DNA of 44,813 bases from Acidobacteriota bacterium (GCA_023265365.1 JAHFTY010000011.1:1-44813); one strand, 5' to 3'. Positions 23,810-33,604 are shown, counted from the first letter of the stretch. Notes: generated by a model not told the origin, from the sequence alone. Program-made: numbers and translations.

Positions 23810-23839
23810 TCTGTACTGCCGAAGGGTGCGAGTTGTCAA
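23810..23839 (-). promoter_or_regulatory. Promoter of the Asp-box protein, near-leaderless
   Basis: On the minus strand a perfect TTGACA (23839-23834) and TACAGA (23815-23810) are 18 nt apart. The ATG follows the -10 by 8 nt without a ribosome site. Confidence 0.55.
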
Positions 23840-23887
23840 CTGTAGTGGCGGACACCAACCCGGCGTTTCGCGTTACCCTGCCTCGTG

Positions 23888-24083
23888 GAGGCACTGCTGT
23901 CCAAATAAGGCGAAATCGAGGAAAAGCGGTTTCCCCTCCTCGACGAGAAGGGGTGGCGCGAAGCGCCGGGGTGGTGCTGTTCAAGAATTGTTTTGTTGAA
24001 CGAACCGCCCCGCCGCTTCGCGGCACCCCGCCTTGGCCAAGGCGGGGAAAAGTCTTTATCCTGCGACTCCATGGCTTCATGTA
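23888..24083 (+). repeat. Intergenic palindromic repeat element, copy B
   Basis: This is the most regular copy and fills most of the 392-bp gap 23802-24193. Order: leading unit (GCGAAATCGAGGAAAAG), hairpin GGCGCGAAGCGCC (23955-23967), TTTTGTTGAACGAACCGCC (23990-24008), hairpin GCCGCTTCGCGGC (24012-24024), a 22-bp perfect palindrome centred on TTGGCCAA (24026-24047), then AAAAGTCTTTATCCTGCGAC. A degenerate extra box GAGGGGTGGCGG...CCGGGGTGGT follows at about 24130-24155. It separates gcvPB from the Asp-box gene. Confidence 0.88.
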
Positions 24084-24193
24084 AAAACAAGACCCTTCTC
24101 GCTTAGGGAATATTTGGATCCAAACCGTGAGGGGTGGCGGAAAACCCGGGGTGGTCTTTCCGCCGATTCATTCAAAGGTTCGCGCTCAGGCGC

Positions 24194-25696
24194 TTAACGG
24201 GCTGGCGACGTTGGTGACTTCCAGCGGAGAACCGGCTTGCGGGCAGCACCGGCTTCGTCGATGCGGCCGATGCGCGTGGTGTGTGGAGCCTTCTTCACGA
24301 TTTCGGGGGTTTCCTCGGCTTCCCGGGCGATCACGCGCATCGCGTCGATGAAAGCGTCGAGTTCCTGTTTCGGTTCGGTTTCGGTCGGCTCGATCATGAT
24401 GGCTCCGGGAACGATCAGCGGAAAGGAAACCGTGGGGGGATGAAAGCCGTAGTCCATCAGGCGTTTCCCGATATCCCCGACGTGGACATCCTTACGGGCT
24501 TGAATACGGTCCGAGAAAACCACCTCGTGAAGTGTGGGGGAGTCATACGGAAGGGCATAGGAGTCTTTCAGCTTCGCCCGAATGTAGTTTGCGTTGAGCA
24601 CTGCGATTTCCGAAACCTCTTTCAAGCCTTCCGGCCCGTTCGCGAGGATGTAACAGAGGGCGCGGACGTGCATGCCGAACTGGCCGTTATACGCTTTCAT
24701 CTTGCCGATGGACTGCGGGCGATCGTAGTCGAAGAACAGGGAATTGTCCGGCTTCACGCCGACCGTCGGGTAGGGAAGGAACGGCTCGAGAATCTTCCTT
24801 ACCGCGACCGGACCGGAGCCGGGCCCGCCTCCGCCGTGCGGCGTCGTAAACGTCTTGTGCAAATTGATATGGAGCACATCGGCGCCAAAATCTCCCGGGC
24901 GCGTGATGCCCATCATCGCGTTCAGGTTGGCGCCGTCCATATACACGAGCGCGCCGTGGGAGTGGAGCACTTCGGCGATCTCGCTGATCTGGCTCTCGAA
25001 CACACCAAGCGTGTTCGGGTTCGTGATCATGATGGCGGCGACTTCGCCGTCGACCGCTTTTCTCAAGGAATCCAGGTCGACGGTGCCGCCGGCATTCGAC
25101 GGAACATTTTCGACCACGTACCCCGAAATGGCGACGCTTGCCGGATTCGTTCCGTGGGCGGAGTCGGGGATGAGAATCTTCGTTCGTGCCCGGCCTTTGG
25201 ACTCGTGATAGGCGCGAATCATCAGGATGCCGGTTAACTCGCCATGCGCTCCCGCGGCGGGTTGAAGGCTGACCGCGTCCATTCCGCTGATTTCCGCGAG
25301 ACACTGTTCGAGCGCTTTCTGTACTTCGAGCGCACCTTGAATCAGTTCGTTCGGCATGAGCGGATGCGCGTGCATGAACCCATCGAGGCGAGCCATCCGT
25401 TCGTTGATCCGCGGGTTGTATTTCATGGAACACGAACCCAGCGGGTAGAGACCGAGGTCGATGTGATAGTTCCATGTCGAAAGCCGTGTGAAGTGGCGGA
25501 TGACATCGACTTCGCTCAGCTCCGGCATTCCATCGATCGATTCCCGGAGCATGCCCTGGTCCACGACTTCCGAAATCCGGCGCTGCGGAACATCGAGCGC
25601 GGGAAGGTTGAATCCCCGGCGACCGGCCGATCCTTCCTCGAAGACCAGGCGTTCATTGAGTTGAAAGTGGGTGCTGGTACGGTTTTGCTCGCTCAT
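24194..25696 (-). CDS. gcvPB: Glycine decarboxylase P-protein, subunit 2
   Basis: The 500-residue subunit carries the pyridoxal phosphate of the two-subunit P-protein, which decarboxylates glycine and passes the aminomethyl group to GcvH. PLP lysine is K281 in HINLHKTFTTPHGGGGPG. LGSCSMKYNPRINE (86-99), LQPAAGAHGE and DSAHGTNPASV are family blocks. ATG 25696 overlaps the gcvPA stop by 4 bp. It is the last gene of gcvT-gcvH-gcvPA-gcvPB; no terminator is seen before repeat B. The C-terminal ~25 residues (TTRIGRIDEAGAARKPVLRW) form a family-like tail. Confidence 0.96.
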   Translation of the reverse strand: MSEQNRTSTHFQLNERLVFEEGSAGRRGFNLPALDVPQRRISEVVDQGMLRESIDGMPELSEVDVIRHFTRLSTWNYHIDLGLYPLGSCSMKYNPRINERMARLDGFMHAHPLMPNELIQGALEVQKALEQCLAEISGMDAVSLQPAAGAHGELTGILMIRAYHESKGRARTKILIPDSAHGTNPASVAISGYVVENVPSNAGGTVDLDSLRKAVDGEVAAIMITNPNTLGVFESQISEIAEVLHSHGALVYMDGANLNAMMGITRPGDFGADVLHINLHKTFTTPHGGGGPGSGPVAVRKILEPFLPYPTVGVKPDNSLFFDYDRPQSIGKMKAYNGQFGMHVRALCYILANGPEGLKEVSEIAVLNANYIRAKLKDSYALPYDSPTLHEVVFSDRIQARKDVHVGDIGKRLMDYGFHPPTVSFPLIVPGAIMIEPTETEPKQELDAFIDAMRVIAREAEETPEIVKKAPHTTRIGRIDEAGAARKPVLRWKSPTSPAR

Positions 25697-27018
25697 TCAA
25701 GTCCCTCTACGAACGCGTCGATCTGCGCCTTTGTCGTCGTTTCGGTCACGCACACGAGCATTGCATTGCTGAGTTCCGGGTAAAAGCGCGACAACTGCAA
25801 GCCCGGCACAATCCGGTTCTGCAGCAGCTTCCGGGAGCGGGCCGCCAAGTCGTCTTTGAGCTGGATCACGAATTCGTTGAAGCGGGGCGCATTGAAAAGG
25901 ACATCGTGGACGGTACGTGTTCGCACCTGCTGAACGGCGTAATCGGTTTTCAAAATGTTCTGCTCACCGGTTTCGCGAAGTCCTGCCGGCCCCACGGTGG
26001 CAATGTACATCGTCGCCATCAGGGCGCAGAGGGATTGGTTGGTGCAGATGTTGGAAGTCGCTTTCTCGCGCCGGATATGCTGTTCGCGTGTGGACAGCGT
26101 CAGGACAAAAGCGCGCCTTCCCCTAAAGTCCTGACCCATGCCGACGAGCCGGCCCGGCATCTGCCGAACGAACTTCTCGCGAGTCGCCATAAACCCGACG
26201 TGCGGGCCGCCGAAACTGATGGGTACGCCGAAAGACTGTCCTTCACCCACGACGATGTCCGCCGTGTCCGGCGCCCGGAGGATGCCCATGGACATGGCCT
26301 CGGCCACATTGACGATTGAAAGGGCGCCGTGCCGGTGCGCGATGTCCGCGATCTCGTGGGCGTTTTCGATGGTCCCGAAGAAATTCGGGGTTTGAAGCAC
26401 CACGGCGGCGACATCGTCGCTGATGCGTTTCTCGATGTCCGCCGTGTCCACCCTTCCGGTGTCGGAGTAGTCGATGGTTTCGAGCTGGAGTCCGAGGTTC
26501 TTTGCGTATGTGGTGATGACGGCCCGATATTCCGGATGTACGGTTTTGGCGATGAGAAACCTGTTCTTTTTCGTCACGCGCTGCGCCATCAGGATCGCTT
26601 CGGCCAGCCCGGTGCTGCCGTCGTAGAGAGACGCGTTCGCGACTTCCATTCCGGTGAGCTGCGTAATGAACGTCTGAAATTCGAAAATCGCCTGCAGCGT
26701 GCCTTGTGCGATTTCCGGCTGGTAGGGCGTATACGCGGTGAAGAACTCGGACCGCGAGATCAGCGCGTCGATGATGATCGGAATGTGATGCCGGTACGCA
26801 CCGGCGCCAAGGAACGAGGCATAGCCGGCCGCATTTCGTTCGGCGCGCCGGCGGAAGTATTCGAGCAGTTCCGGTTCGGTCAACGACTTTGGGATATCGA
26901 GCATGCGCCTCAGCCGGAGACGTTCGGGGATACCGGCAAAAAGCTGTTCGATCGAATCGACGCCGATGTCGTCGAGCATTTGCCGTCGATCGGAGGTGGA
27001 GCTGGGGATGTATCGCAC
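25693..27018 (-). CDS. gcvPA: Glycine decarboxylase P-protein, subunit 1
   Basis: The 441-residue subunit pairs with GcvPB to form the split P-protein. RYIPSSTSDRRQMLDDIGV and PYQPEIAQGTLQAIFEFQT (ITQLTGMEVANASLYDGST) are signature blocks near the N terminus and at about 120-160. It lacks the PLP lysine, as expected. The GTG start at 27018 follows the gcvH stop by 9 nt; GAGGAG sits across that stop, 12 nt from the GTG, a rather long spacing. It overlaps gcvPB by 4 bp. Confidence 0.96.
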   Translation of the reverse strand: MRYIPSSTSDRRQMLDDIGVDSIEQLFAGIPERLRLRRMLDIPKSLTEPELLEYFRRRAERNAAGYASFLGAGAYRHHIPIIIDALISRSEFFTAYTPYQPEIAQGTLQAIFEFQTFITQLTGMEVANASLYDGSTGLAEAILMAQRVTKKNRFLIAKTVHPEYRAVITTYAKNLGLQLETIDYSDTGRVDTADIEKRISDDVAAVVLQTPNFFGTIENAHEIADIAHRHGALSIVNVAEAMSMGILRAPDTADIVVGEGQSFGVPISFGGPHVGFMATREKFVRQMPGRLVGMGQDFRGRRAFVLTLSTREQHIRREKATSNICTNQSLCALMATMYIATVGPAGLRETGEQNILKTDYAVQQVRTRTVHDVLFNAPRFNEFVIQLKDDLAARSRKLLQNRIVPGLQLSRFYPELSNAMLVCVTETTTKAQIDAFVEGLE

Positions 27019-27027
27019 GCGCCCGGA

Positions 27028-27414
27028 TTACTCCTCTTCCTTGGTGTAGTCGCCGTACTCTTCGGCCGACATCAGGTCAGCCGTTTCGGATGGATCCTTC
27101 ATCCGGACCTGAATGAGCCAGCCCTTGCCGTAAGGATCTTCGTTCAGGATCTCCGGCGCGTTACCGAGGTCGTCGTTCACCTCGACGACTTCGCCCGTTA
27201 CCGGAATAAACAGCTCCGACACGGCTTTCACGGACTCGACGTTTCCAAAGGCGTCGCCGGACTTGAATCTGTCGCCGACCTTGGGCAGTTCGACGTAAAC
27301 CACTTCTCCCAATTCCTTCGTCGCAAAAAGAGTGATTCCCACCGTGCCGATGTTGTCGGAAACGCGGATCCATTCATGTTCTTTCGTGTAGAGCAAATCA
27401 TCCGGGCTGCTCAT
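27028..27414 (-). CDS. gcvH: Glycine cleavage system H protein
   Basis: The 128-residue lipoyl carrier shuttles the aminomethyl group among P, T and L proteins. Lipoylation lysine is K63 in ESVKAVSELFIPVTGEV. The opening LLYTKEHEWIRV and the Glu-rich tail are typical. It starts 3 nt after the gcvT stop and is followed by gcvPA, within one operon. Lipoate genes and the L protein are not in the window. Confidence 0.97.
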   Translation of the reverse strand: MSSPDDLLYTKEHEWIRVSDNIGTVGITLFATKELGEVVYVELPKVGDRFKSGDAFGNVESVKAVSELFIPVTGEVVEVNDDLGNAPEILNEDPYGKGWLIQVRMKDPSETADLMSAEEYGDYTKEEE

Positions 27415-27417
27415 CGA

Positions 27418-28509
27418 CTATCTCCGTTTGTAAAAAGGTGTTGCCACAACCTGCGCATCGCACAAGCGACCGCGTACCGAAACGTGAAACCGGGAACCGA
27501 TTGCCGAATGCTCCGCCGGCAGGTAAGCGAGCCCGATGTTCTTCTTCAGCGTGATTGAAGGAGAACCGCTCGTGACGTGGCCGGCCTCCTTGCCGTCCAC
27601 AAATACCGGGTAGTGTTCGCGGGCAATATCGCGTCCAACCATCTCGAAGCCGGCGAGCTTGCGCCCGACACCCTCCAGTTTCTGCCGAAGCAGGGTATCG
27701 CGGCCGATGAATTCTCCCTTATCAAATTTCACAATCCAGGCCAGACCCGCTTCGAACAACGTCGTCGTTTCATCCATATCGTTTCCATAGAGCAGCAGTC
27801 TGGCCTCGAGACGAAGCGTGTTTCGGGCTCCCAGTCCCGCAGGAATCAACCCGTGAGGCTCTCCGGCCTGGAGCAGGGCATTCCAGATGGATTCGGAATG
27901 GCCGGAATCGAAATAGAGTTCGAAGCCGTCTTCCCCGGTGTAGCCGGTTCGCGAAATGACCGCATGCGCGTTCAAAACCTTGTCCTGCGCAAAGTGGTAG
28001 TACCCGATTTTGTCGAGCGGGCAAGTCGTGAGTTTCTGCAGGATCGTGGTCGAATGAGGTCCCTGCAGCGCGAGAAGGGAGATCCGATCGCTGGTGTTCT
28101 CGACCGTCGCATCGAAACGATTGTGCGAACTGATCCATCCGAAATCCTTTTCGATGTTTCCGGCGTTCACCACGAGCATGAAATGCCGGGCGTTATAACG
28201 ATAGACCAGGAGGTCGTCCACGACAGTCCCTTCCGGATAGGGCAGCGCGGAGTACAGCGCCTGGCCGTCGGCGAGCTTTGAGGCGTCATTGGACGTCACC
28301 CGCTGGATCAGGTCGAGCGCCTGAGGACCGTGCACGACGAACTCGCCCATGTGGCTGACGTCGAAGAGTCCGGCCGCCGTTCGAACCGCCGTGTGTTCCT
28401 TCGCAATGCCGCTGTATTCCACGGGCATTTCCCAGCCACCAAATGGAATCAGGCGTGCACCCAGGCGTTTGTGAACATCGAACAGTGCCGTCTTTTTATT
28501 TTCGGACAA
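27418..28509 (-). CDS. gcvT: Aminomethyltransferase (glycine cleavage T protein)
   Basis: The 363-residue enzyme transfers the methylene group from GcvH to tetrahydrofolate and frees ammonia. Conserved parts are [50 protein letters not shown] (folate-site region) and [14 protein letters not shown]. The start is taken as TTG 28509 because AGGAGG lies 7 nt upstream and the family starts at this point; a longer frame to 28575 would add 22 residues without similarity and collide with the divergent ligase gene. It heads the gcv operon. The 53-bp leader region is too short for a glycine riboswitch. Confidence 0.94.
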   Translation of the reverse strand: MSENKKTALFDVHKRLGARLIPFGGWEMPVEYSGIAKEHTAVRTAAGLFDVSHMGEFVVHGPQALDLIQRVTSNDASKLADGQALYSALPYPEGTVVDDLLVYRYNARHFMLVVNAGNIEKDFGWISSHNRFDATVENTSDRISLLALQGPHSTTILQKLTTCPLDKIGYYHFAQDKVLNAHAVISRTGYTGEDGFELYFDSGHSESIWNALLQAGEPHGLIPAGLGARNTLRLEARLLLYGNDMDETTTLFEAGLAWIVKFDKGEFIGRDTLLRQKLEGVGRKLAGFEMVGRDIAREHYPVFVDGKEAGHVTSGSPSITLKKNIGLAYLPAEHSAIGSRFHVSVRGRLCDAQVVATPFYKRR

Positions 28510-28562
28510 GTCTCCTCCTGTGATCGGGTGCCCCCGCCGAGTCACAAGCATAGCGAGCAACC

Positions 28563-30308
28563 ATGCGCACCGCAATGAGCAGCATTCCGGGTCTGATGTT
28601 GGAATCCGCCAACCGTTTCAATAAGTCCGGCGCTTTCCAATTCAAAGAGAGCGGCCGGTGGGTCGAGGTCTCCACAAGCCAGTTTGCCGCGCGTGTCGAA
28701 ACACTGTTTCACGGCCTCGGCGCTTTCGGTGTTCAGGCAGGAGACCGTGTTGCCATCCTGTCAGAGAACCGGTTGGAATGGGCAATTTGTGATTATGCCA
28801 TTCAAAGTCTCGGCGGAATCGTCGTTCCCGTATACCCGACGCTTTCTTCCGTCCAGATCGAACATCTGCTGAAAGACTGCGAAGCGCGTCTTGTTTTCGT
28901 ATCGGGTCCGGAAACGCTCGAAAAGGTGATCGTGCCGCGTAAACGGCTGCCGGATCTGAAGTTCATCGTCACCTTCGACCGGAAAACCTGTCAGCCCGGC
29001 GTCCTTGGTCTGGAAACGCTTTTCAATGTCGGGCGGCAGGGCGTTGCCGACCGTCCAGAGGATTTCCGCAGGGCGATCGCCAGACTGAGTCCGGAGGATG
29101 TTGCCACCATTATCTATACCTCCGGAACCACCGGGATTCCCAAAGGGGCCATGCTGACGCACCGCAACCTTGTTTCAAACGTCCTGGCGACGCTCGACGT
29201 GCTGCCGCTGAATGAAACGGATGTCGGGCTCTCGTTTCTGCCGCTCTCCCACATTTTTCAGCGCCATGTCGACTACGCCGCGATGAGCGCCGGCGCGACA
29301 ATCGCCTATGCGGAAGGTCTGAACAAGGTCGTCGACAATATGACAGAAGTTCGTCCGACATTCGCTGCAGGAGTGCCCCGGTTTTTCGAGAAAGTACGGG
29401 CCGGCATTCTCGCCCAGGTCGGGAACGGGACGGCGGCAAGGCGTGCGGTTTTTAACTGGGCAATGCGATCGGCGCCCGCCGGCGCCGGGCACCGCCTTGC
29501 CGATCGCCTCGTCTTCAGGAAGATCCGCGCAAGACTCGGGGGCCGTTTGCGCTGGTTCATTTCGGGCGGCGCCGCTCTCGAAAAGGAAGTGGCCGAGTTT
29601 TTTTTCGCGATCGGCCTGCCGATTCTCGAAGGCTATGGGCTGACGGAAACATCGCCAGTCATCTGCTTCAACAGGCCGGAACAGGCGCGAATCGGATCGG
29701 TCGGCAAGCCGGTCGGGGACGTCGAAGTGCGGATTGCGTCCGATGGCGAGATCCTGGTTCGCGGATCGAATGTGATGAAGGGTTATTTTCGAAGACCGAA
29801 GGAAACCGGGGAGGCTCTTCGTGACGGCTGGTTTCACACCGGAGATGTCGGCGTGTTGAGTGGCGACGGATTCCTTCAGATCACGGATCGCAAGAAAGAT
29901 CTGATCGTCACGTCAACGGGGAAGAATATTGCGCCTCAGCCCATCGAAAACCGGCTGAAGCTCGTGCCGTTCTTCGAGAATGTCGTGCTGATCGGGGACC
30001 GGCGGAATTTCATCACGGCGCTGGTCGTTCCTGACCTTGATGCGTTGTCCGCGTTTGCCCGCGCCAACGGGATTCCCTTTCGAGAACCGCGCGAACTCCT
30101 GCGCTCGGAAACCGTTCTGGAACTGGCCATGCGCGAGGTTGAGAAGAAGACCGAAGATCTGGCCGACTACGAGAAGATCCGGAAGATTGCTTTCCTGGAA
30201 AGCCCTTTCACCATCAGCAGCGGTGAGTTGACCCCCACGCTCAAGGTGAAACGGAGCGTCGTCGAAGAAAAATTCCGGGCCCGGATCGACGAGCTTTACG
30301 CGGCATAG
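28563..30308 (+). CDS. Long-chain acyl-CoA synthetase (AMP-forming)
   Basis: The 581-residue enzyme of the adenylate-forming family activates fatty acids to acyl-CoA. The P-loop IIYTSGTTGIPKGAMLTHRN (near 181-200), GYGLTETSPVICFNRP, WFHTGDVGVL and DRKKDLIVTSTGKNIAPQPIE (with the C-terminal catalytic region) match long-chain acyl-CoA ligases such as FadD/Faa-type. It has no membrane segment. ATG 28563 or ATG 28575 (MSSIPGLML) are both possible; no clear ribosome site decides. It is divergent from gcvT and convergent with the large membrane protein downstream. Confidence 0.92.
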   Translation: MRTAMSSIPGLMLESANRFNKSGAFQFKESGRWVEVSTSQFAARVETLFHGLGAFGVQAGDRVAILSENRLEWAICDYAIQSLGGIVVPVYPTLSSVQIEHLLKDCEARLVFVSGPETLEKVIVPRKRLPDLKFIVTFDRKTCQPGVLGLETLFNVGRQGVADRPEDFRRAIARLSPEDVATIIYTSGTTGIPKGAMLTHRNLVSNVLATLDVLPLNETDVGLSFLPLSHIFQRHVDYAAMSAGATIAYAEGLNKVVDNMTEVRPTFAAGVPRFFEKVRAGILAQVGNGTAARRAVFNWAMRSAPAGAGHRLADRLVFRKIRARLGGRLRWFISGGAALEKEVAEFFFAIGLPILEGYGLTETSPVICFNRPEQARIGSVGKPVGDVEVRIASDGEILVRGSNVMKGYFRRPKETGEALRDGWFHTGDVGVLSGDGFLQITDRKKDLIVTSTGKNIAPQPIENRLKLVPFFENVVLIGDRRNFITALVVPDLDALSAFARANGIPFREPRELLRSETVLELAMREVEKKTEDLADYEKIRKIAFLESPFTISSGELTPTLKVKRSVVEEKFRARIDELYAA

Positions 30309-30361
30309 TCGCTTCCAGCCGGTGTTCACGTGACCTACCGGCGTTTTCCGGCACCGATGAG

Positions 30362-33300
30362 CTATTGGCGGACGTACTGTTTGGCGATGGGCTGACTGGG
30401 GTCGAGTTGCAGGGCAAGCCGGTACCAGCGCTGCGCTTCGCCTTCGCGTCCGGACTGACGCATTGCTTCGGCAATGCCGACCAGCGCCTGAATATTATCG
30501 GGGTTCAGGTCCAGCGCTTTCTGGAACTGCTCGATGGCTTCCGCCATCTTCCCGCGTTCTTCGAGATAGAGTCCGTAGTTATTCAATGTCAGCCAGTCTT
30601 CAGGAAAGTCATCGATCGTTTTCCTGAACTCCACGCCGGCGAGATCATGCTGAAAAGTCTGTCCATAAGCGATGGCCAGCAGGTTGCGGGCTCGCGCATT
30701 GGCTGGATCTTTCGCGATGGCCTTGCGAACCGTCTGAATCGCCTCATCCGCGCGCTGCTGGTAAAAGAGCAGGGTGGCCTGAATATAGGTGGCCTTTGCA
30801 TTCCCGGGATCGAGCGCCAGCAGCTTTGCGATTGTGGCCGGCAGTTCCGGGCTTCCCATCTCGACCTGCACTTCGGCCAACGCCTCTATCGCCGCAACGT
30901 TCCGGGGCTCATCGGCCAGTACGGCAAGAATGAGGTTTCCGGCCTTGTCATTCAGCGACTCCTGCGAGTAAAACTCCGCACCGGCCAACCGCACCGTTGA
31001 GGTCGGATGTGCGCCCAGTGTCCGTTCGATGAACTTTGCGATCTCCGGGCGAACCTGAACGGCCCGCGCAACCTTCAGCAGGCCCTTCCACGCGACGCGG
31101 TCATCCGGATCGGCTCCGAGCGCGGCCTGGAATTCGCGTGCTGCGTCGACGTGACTTTCGGAACTGAGATACATCTCGCCGGCGAGCCGGTGCTTTTCCC
31201 CGGTCGCCGTTTTCACGAGCTGCTGCACATAAGCAGGCGCTGCGACCGTCCGCCGTACGGACTGGAGCGCGGCGTAGTTTTCATCGGTGGTGTTCGCGTA
31301 GACGAATCGCGGAGCGTGGAATTCGAGCACCGGGTTCGAATCGGTATTCAGTGCCGCCCCGCCGGCGAACGTATCGAGGTCGCTGTCTTCCAGCATGTAC
31401 ATGGAAGCAATGCTGTAGAGATCGACGATCCCGATGCCTTTTAGATCCGCGGCGGACGCTGCAAAGTTCCGTGCCAGCACATTTTCGTCGACGACGATGG
31501 GGGAAGGAGATCCGAGCAGCAGAAAATCATTCTGGTTCAACGCCCACAGTTGGGCGTGCGGAAAAACGCTCCGGAAGGTTCCGATCACGGTTCGCAGATC
31601 GTCGGTCGACATGTTGTAACTGTGAAACCACTGACAGTGAATTCCGTTGGGCGAAAGGCGGGAAAGCGCCTCCTGAAAGAACTCACGGCTGAAAAGCGAC
31701 GCCATTCCGGACATCCAGGGATTCGACGGCTCGGAAACGATGACGTCGAACTGCCTGCGGACGTAACGCAGATGGTTTCGTCCGTCGCCGATGACGAGTC
31801 GTGTGCGCTGGTCTGAAAGAGCGTTGTGGTTGACGTGACGAAACAGTTCGGAGGCTTCAGCGACTTCGGGCGAGATTTCCACAACGTCGAGCGACTCGAC
31901 CGGATGCTGCAAGGCCGCCCCCGCCGTGACGCCGCTTCCCAGCCCGATGATCGCGACGCTTTTCGCGTGGTCGCTCAGCAGGAGTGGAAGGTGTCCGAGC
32001 ATCTTCTGGGTCGTCATGTCGCCCGAGTCCGTCGCATCCACCTTGCCGTCGATCGCCATCGAGAGCGTGCCGCGATGCTTTCGCACCGATACGGTCGTCG
32101 TGGCGCCTTCCTTGAAGTAAACGAGATCTCCCGCCTTCAGCGTCGACTCGAGGTCGGCCCGCGGGTTGTAGTACGGAGCGTACTTGTAGGCGCCTGAACT
32201 CATCAATTCGGGATCCCATCGGGGAATCAGGAGAGCCCCGGGCGCGATCAGAACTGCCGCCACCAGCGGGGTCCAGCGCTCGGGCGGAGGCGCCAGCAGA
32301 ATGCCCGAGGCGGCGTTGACGGCAGCGGCCGCGATGAGGGCCCACTGGGAACCGATGTGCGGGATGACGAAAAAACCGGCGATCAGCGAGCCGAGAATTC
32401 CTCCGACGGTATTGAACGCATAGATGGCGCTGACCTCCGTCCCCAGAAGGGAGTCCGACTTTGCGTAAAGCCGGGATGCGAGAGGGAATGTCATGCCCAA
32501 CAAGGTGGTGGGCACGAGCATGAGCGCAAAGAAGATCAAAAACTCGACGGTCTGGATCATCGCAAACTGCTCGACGTATTTCGTGACGATCTGTCCGATC
32601 CAGACCGGCATTCGCCCGAAAGCGGGAACGACCGCCAGCGATGTCAGGCCGACGAGAACTTCGACCCATGCCAGCGTCGCCATCGAGACGTTGCGCCGGG
32701 CCGCCCATCGCGAACCCAACGCGGCGCCCAGGCCAAGCCCCGCGATCATCGAAGTCAGCATCAGCGTGAAGGCATACGTCGTCGGACCTACCACCAAACC
32801 CAGAACCCGCGTCCACGCCACCTCGTCCATCAGCGCCGCAAATCCGGACAGCAGCATCGCCACGAGGATGACTCGAGGACCGGCCCCGGCCGGTCCGGTC
32901 GATTCCGGCGCCGGCGACCGGACAGCGTCTCCACGGCTCCACGCGATCCCGGCGACGAGCAGATTGACGCCGACCGTAGCGAGCAGCGTCAGATTCACAC
33001 CAAGATATGGAACCAAAAGGAACCCCGCCGCGGCCGTCCCCACGGCAGCGCCCCATGTGTTCGCCGTATAAACCTTGCCGGCTTCCGAACCCACCGACGA
33101 AATGGTCTCAACGTAGAATCGGATCAGGATCGGCAACGTCGCGCCCATCAAAGTGGCCGGAACGATTAGAAGAAGGAGGACGACCAGCAGCCTCGCGAGC
33201 GTCAACAGAAAGAACGAATCGTAAGCTCCTGCGTACAACGCTCCGAACACGGGATTCGCGGCCTTCAACAGAAGCGGAAGCGCGAGGTTGTACAGGGCAA

Positions 33301-33541
33301 TTCCGGATTCCAGCAGCGCGTAAGTTCGAATCAGCGGAATCGGCCTTCTGTCGATCGTGCGGCCGGCCAGCCGGCTTCCCAGCGCGAGGCCTGCCATGAA
33401 GACCGCGAGGATGGCGCTGACCGAAAAGACCGTGTTGCCGATGACAACGACGAAAAGCCGCGTCCACACGACCTCGTAGACGAGGCCACACGCACCGGAA
33501 ACAAAGAAAAGAAGAAGGAATAACCGCGATCTGTTTCTCAA
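30362..33541 (-). CDS. Membrane-embedded spermidine-synthase-like fusion with TPR tail
   Basis: The 1059-residue protein has three parts. Residues 1-~430 contain about 12-14 transmembrane helices (FLLLFFVSGACGLVYEVVWTR opens the family). Residues ~490-710 are a SpeE-like class-I methyltransferase fold: VAIIGLGSGVTAG binds the nucleotide, LDVVEISPEV the acidic end, and VIGDGRNHLRYV..FDVIVSEPSNPWM the active-site strand. Residues ~790-1059 are TPR repeats. Proteins of this fused MFS/spermidine synthase group are common in acidobacteria, and few have known products. The start TTG 33541 follows TAAAAT by 9 nt. It is convergent with the acyl-CoA ligase. Confidence 0.88.
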   Translation of the reverse strand: MRNRSRLFLLLFFVSGACGLVYEVVWTRLFVVVIGNTVFSVSAILAVFMAGLALGSRLAGRTIDRRPIPLIRTYALLESGIALYNLALPLLLKAANPVFGALYAGAYDSFFLLTLARLLVVLLLLIVPATLMGATLPILIRFYVETISSVGSEAGKVYTANTWGAAVGTAAAGFLLVPYLGVNLTLLATVGVNLLVAGIAWSRGDAVRSPAPESTGPAGAGPRVILVAMLLSGFAALMDEVAWTRVLGLVVGPTTYAFTLMLTSMIAGLGLGAALGSRWAARRNVSMATLAWVEVLVGLTSLAVVPAFGRMPVWIGQIVTKYVEQFAMIQTVEFLIFFALMLVPTTLLGMTFPLASRLYAKSDSLLGTEVSAIYAFNTVGGILGSLIAGFFVIPHIGSQWALIAAAAVNAASGILLAPPPERWTPLVAAVLIAPGALLIPRWDPELMSSGAYKYAPYYNPRADLESTLKAGDLVYFKEGATTTVSVRKHRGTLSMAIDGKVDATDSGDMTTQKMLGHLPLLLSDHAKSVAIIGLGSGVTAGAALQHPVESLDVVEISPEVAEASELFRHVNHNALSDQRTRLVIGDGRNHLRYVRRQFDVIVSEPSNPWMSGMASLFSREFFQEALSRLSPNGIHCQWFHSYNMSTDDLRTVIGTFRSVFPHAQLWALNQNDFLLLGSPSPIVVDENVLARNFAASAADLKGIGIVDLYSIASMYMLEDSDLDTFAGGAALNTDSNPVLEFHAPRFVYANTTDENYAALQSVRRTVAAPAYVQQLVKTATGEKHRLAGEMYLSSESHVDAAREFQAALGADPDDRVAWKGLLKVARAVQVRPEIAKFIERTLGAHPTSTVRLAGAEFYSQESLNDKAGNLILAVLADEPRNVAAIEALAEVQVEMGSPELPATIAKLLALDPGNAKATYIQATLLFYQQRADEAIQTVRKAIAKDPANARARNLLAIAYGQTFQHDLAGVEFRKTIDDFPEDWLTLNNYGLYLEERGKMAEAIEQFQKALDLNPDNIQALVGIAEAMRQSGREGEAQRWYRLALQLDPSQPIAKQYVRQ

Positions 33542-33550
33542 AGGCGGAGA

Positions 33551-33556
33551 ATTTTA
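33551..33556 (-). promoter_or_regulatory. Near-leaderless -10 box of the membrane fusion gene
   Basis: TAAAAT on the minus strand ends 9 nt before TTG 33541. The gap lacks a good Shine-Dalgarno. Confidence 0.45.
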
Positions 33557-33604
33557 GCATACTGCTCGGGCGGCCTTGAACGTGGGTCCCCGGCTTTGAA
33601 GTTG

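Noticed and set aside
23802-24080. Extended N terminus of the Asp-box protein into repeat B
   Set aside because: The added ~93 residues are translated repeat; the signal peptide starts at ATG 23801, below a TTGACA promoter.
28510-28575. Glycine riboswitch upstream of gcvT
   Set aside because: Only 53 bp separate gcvT from the divergent acyl-CoA ligase, too short for even one aptamer, and no aptamer-like pairing was seen.
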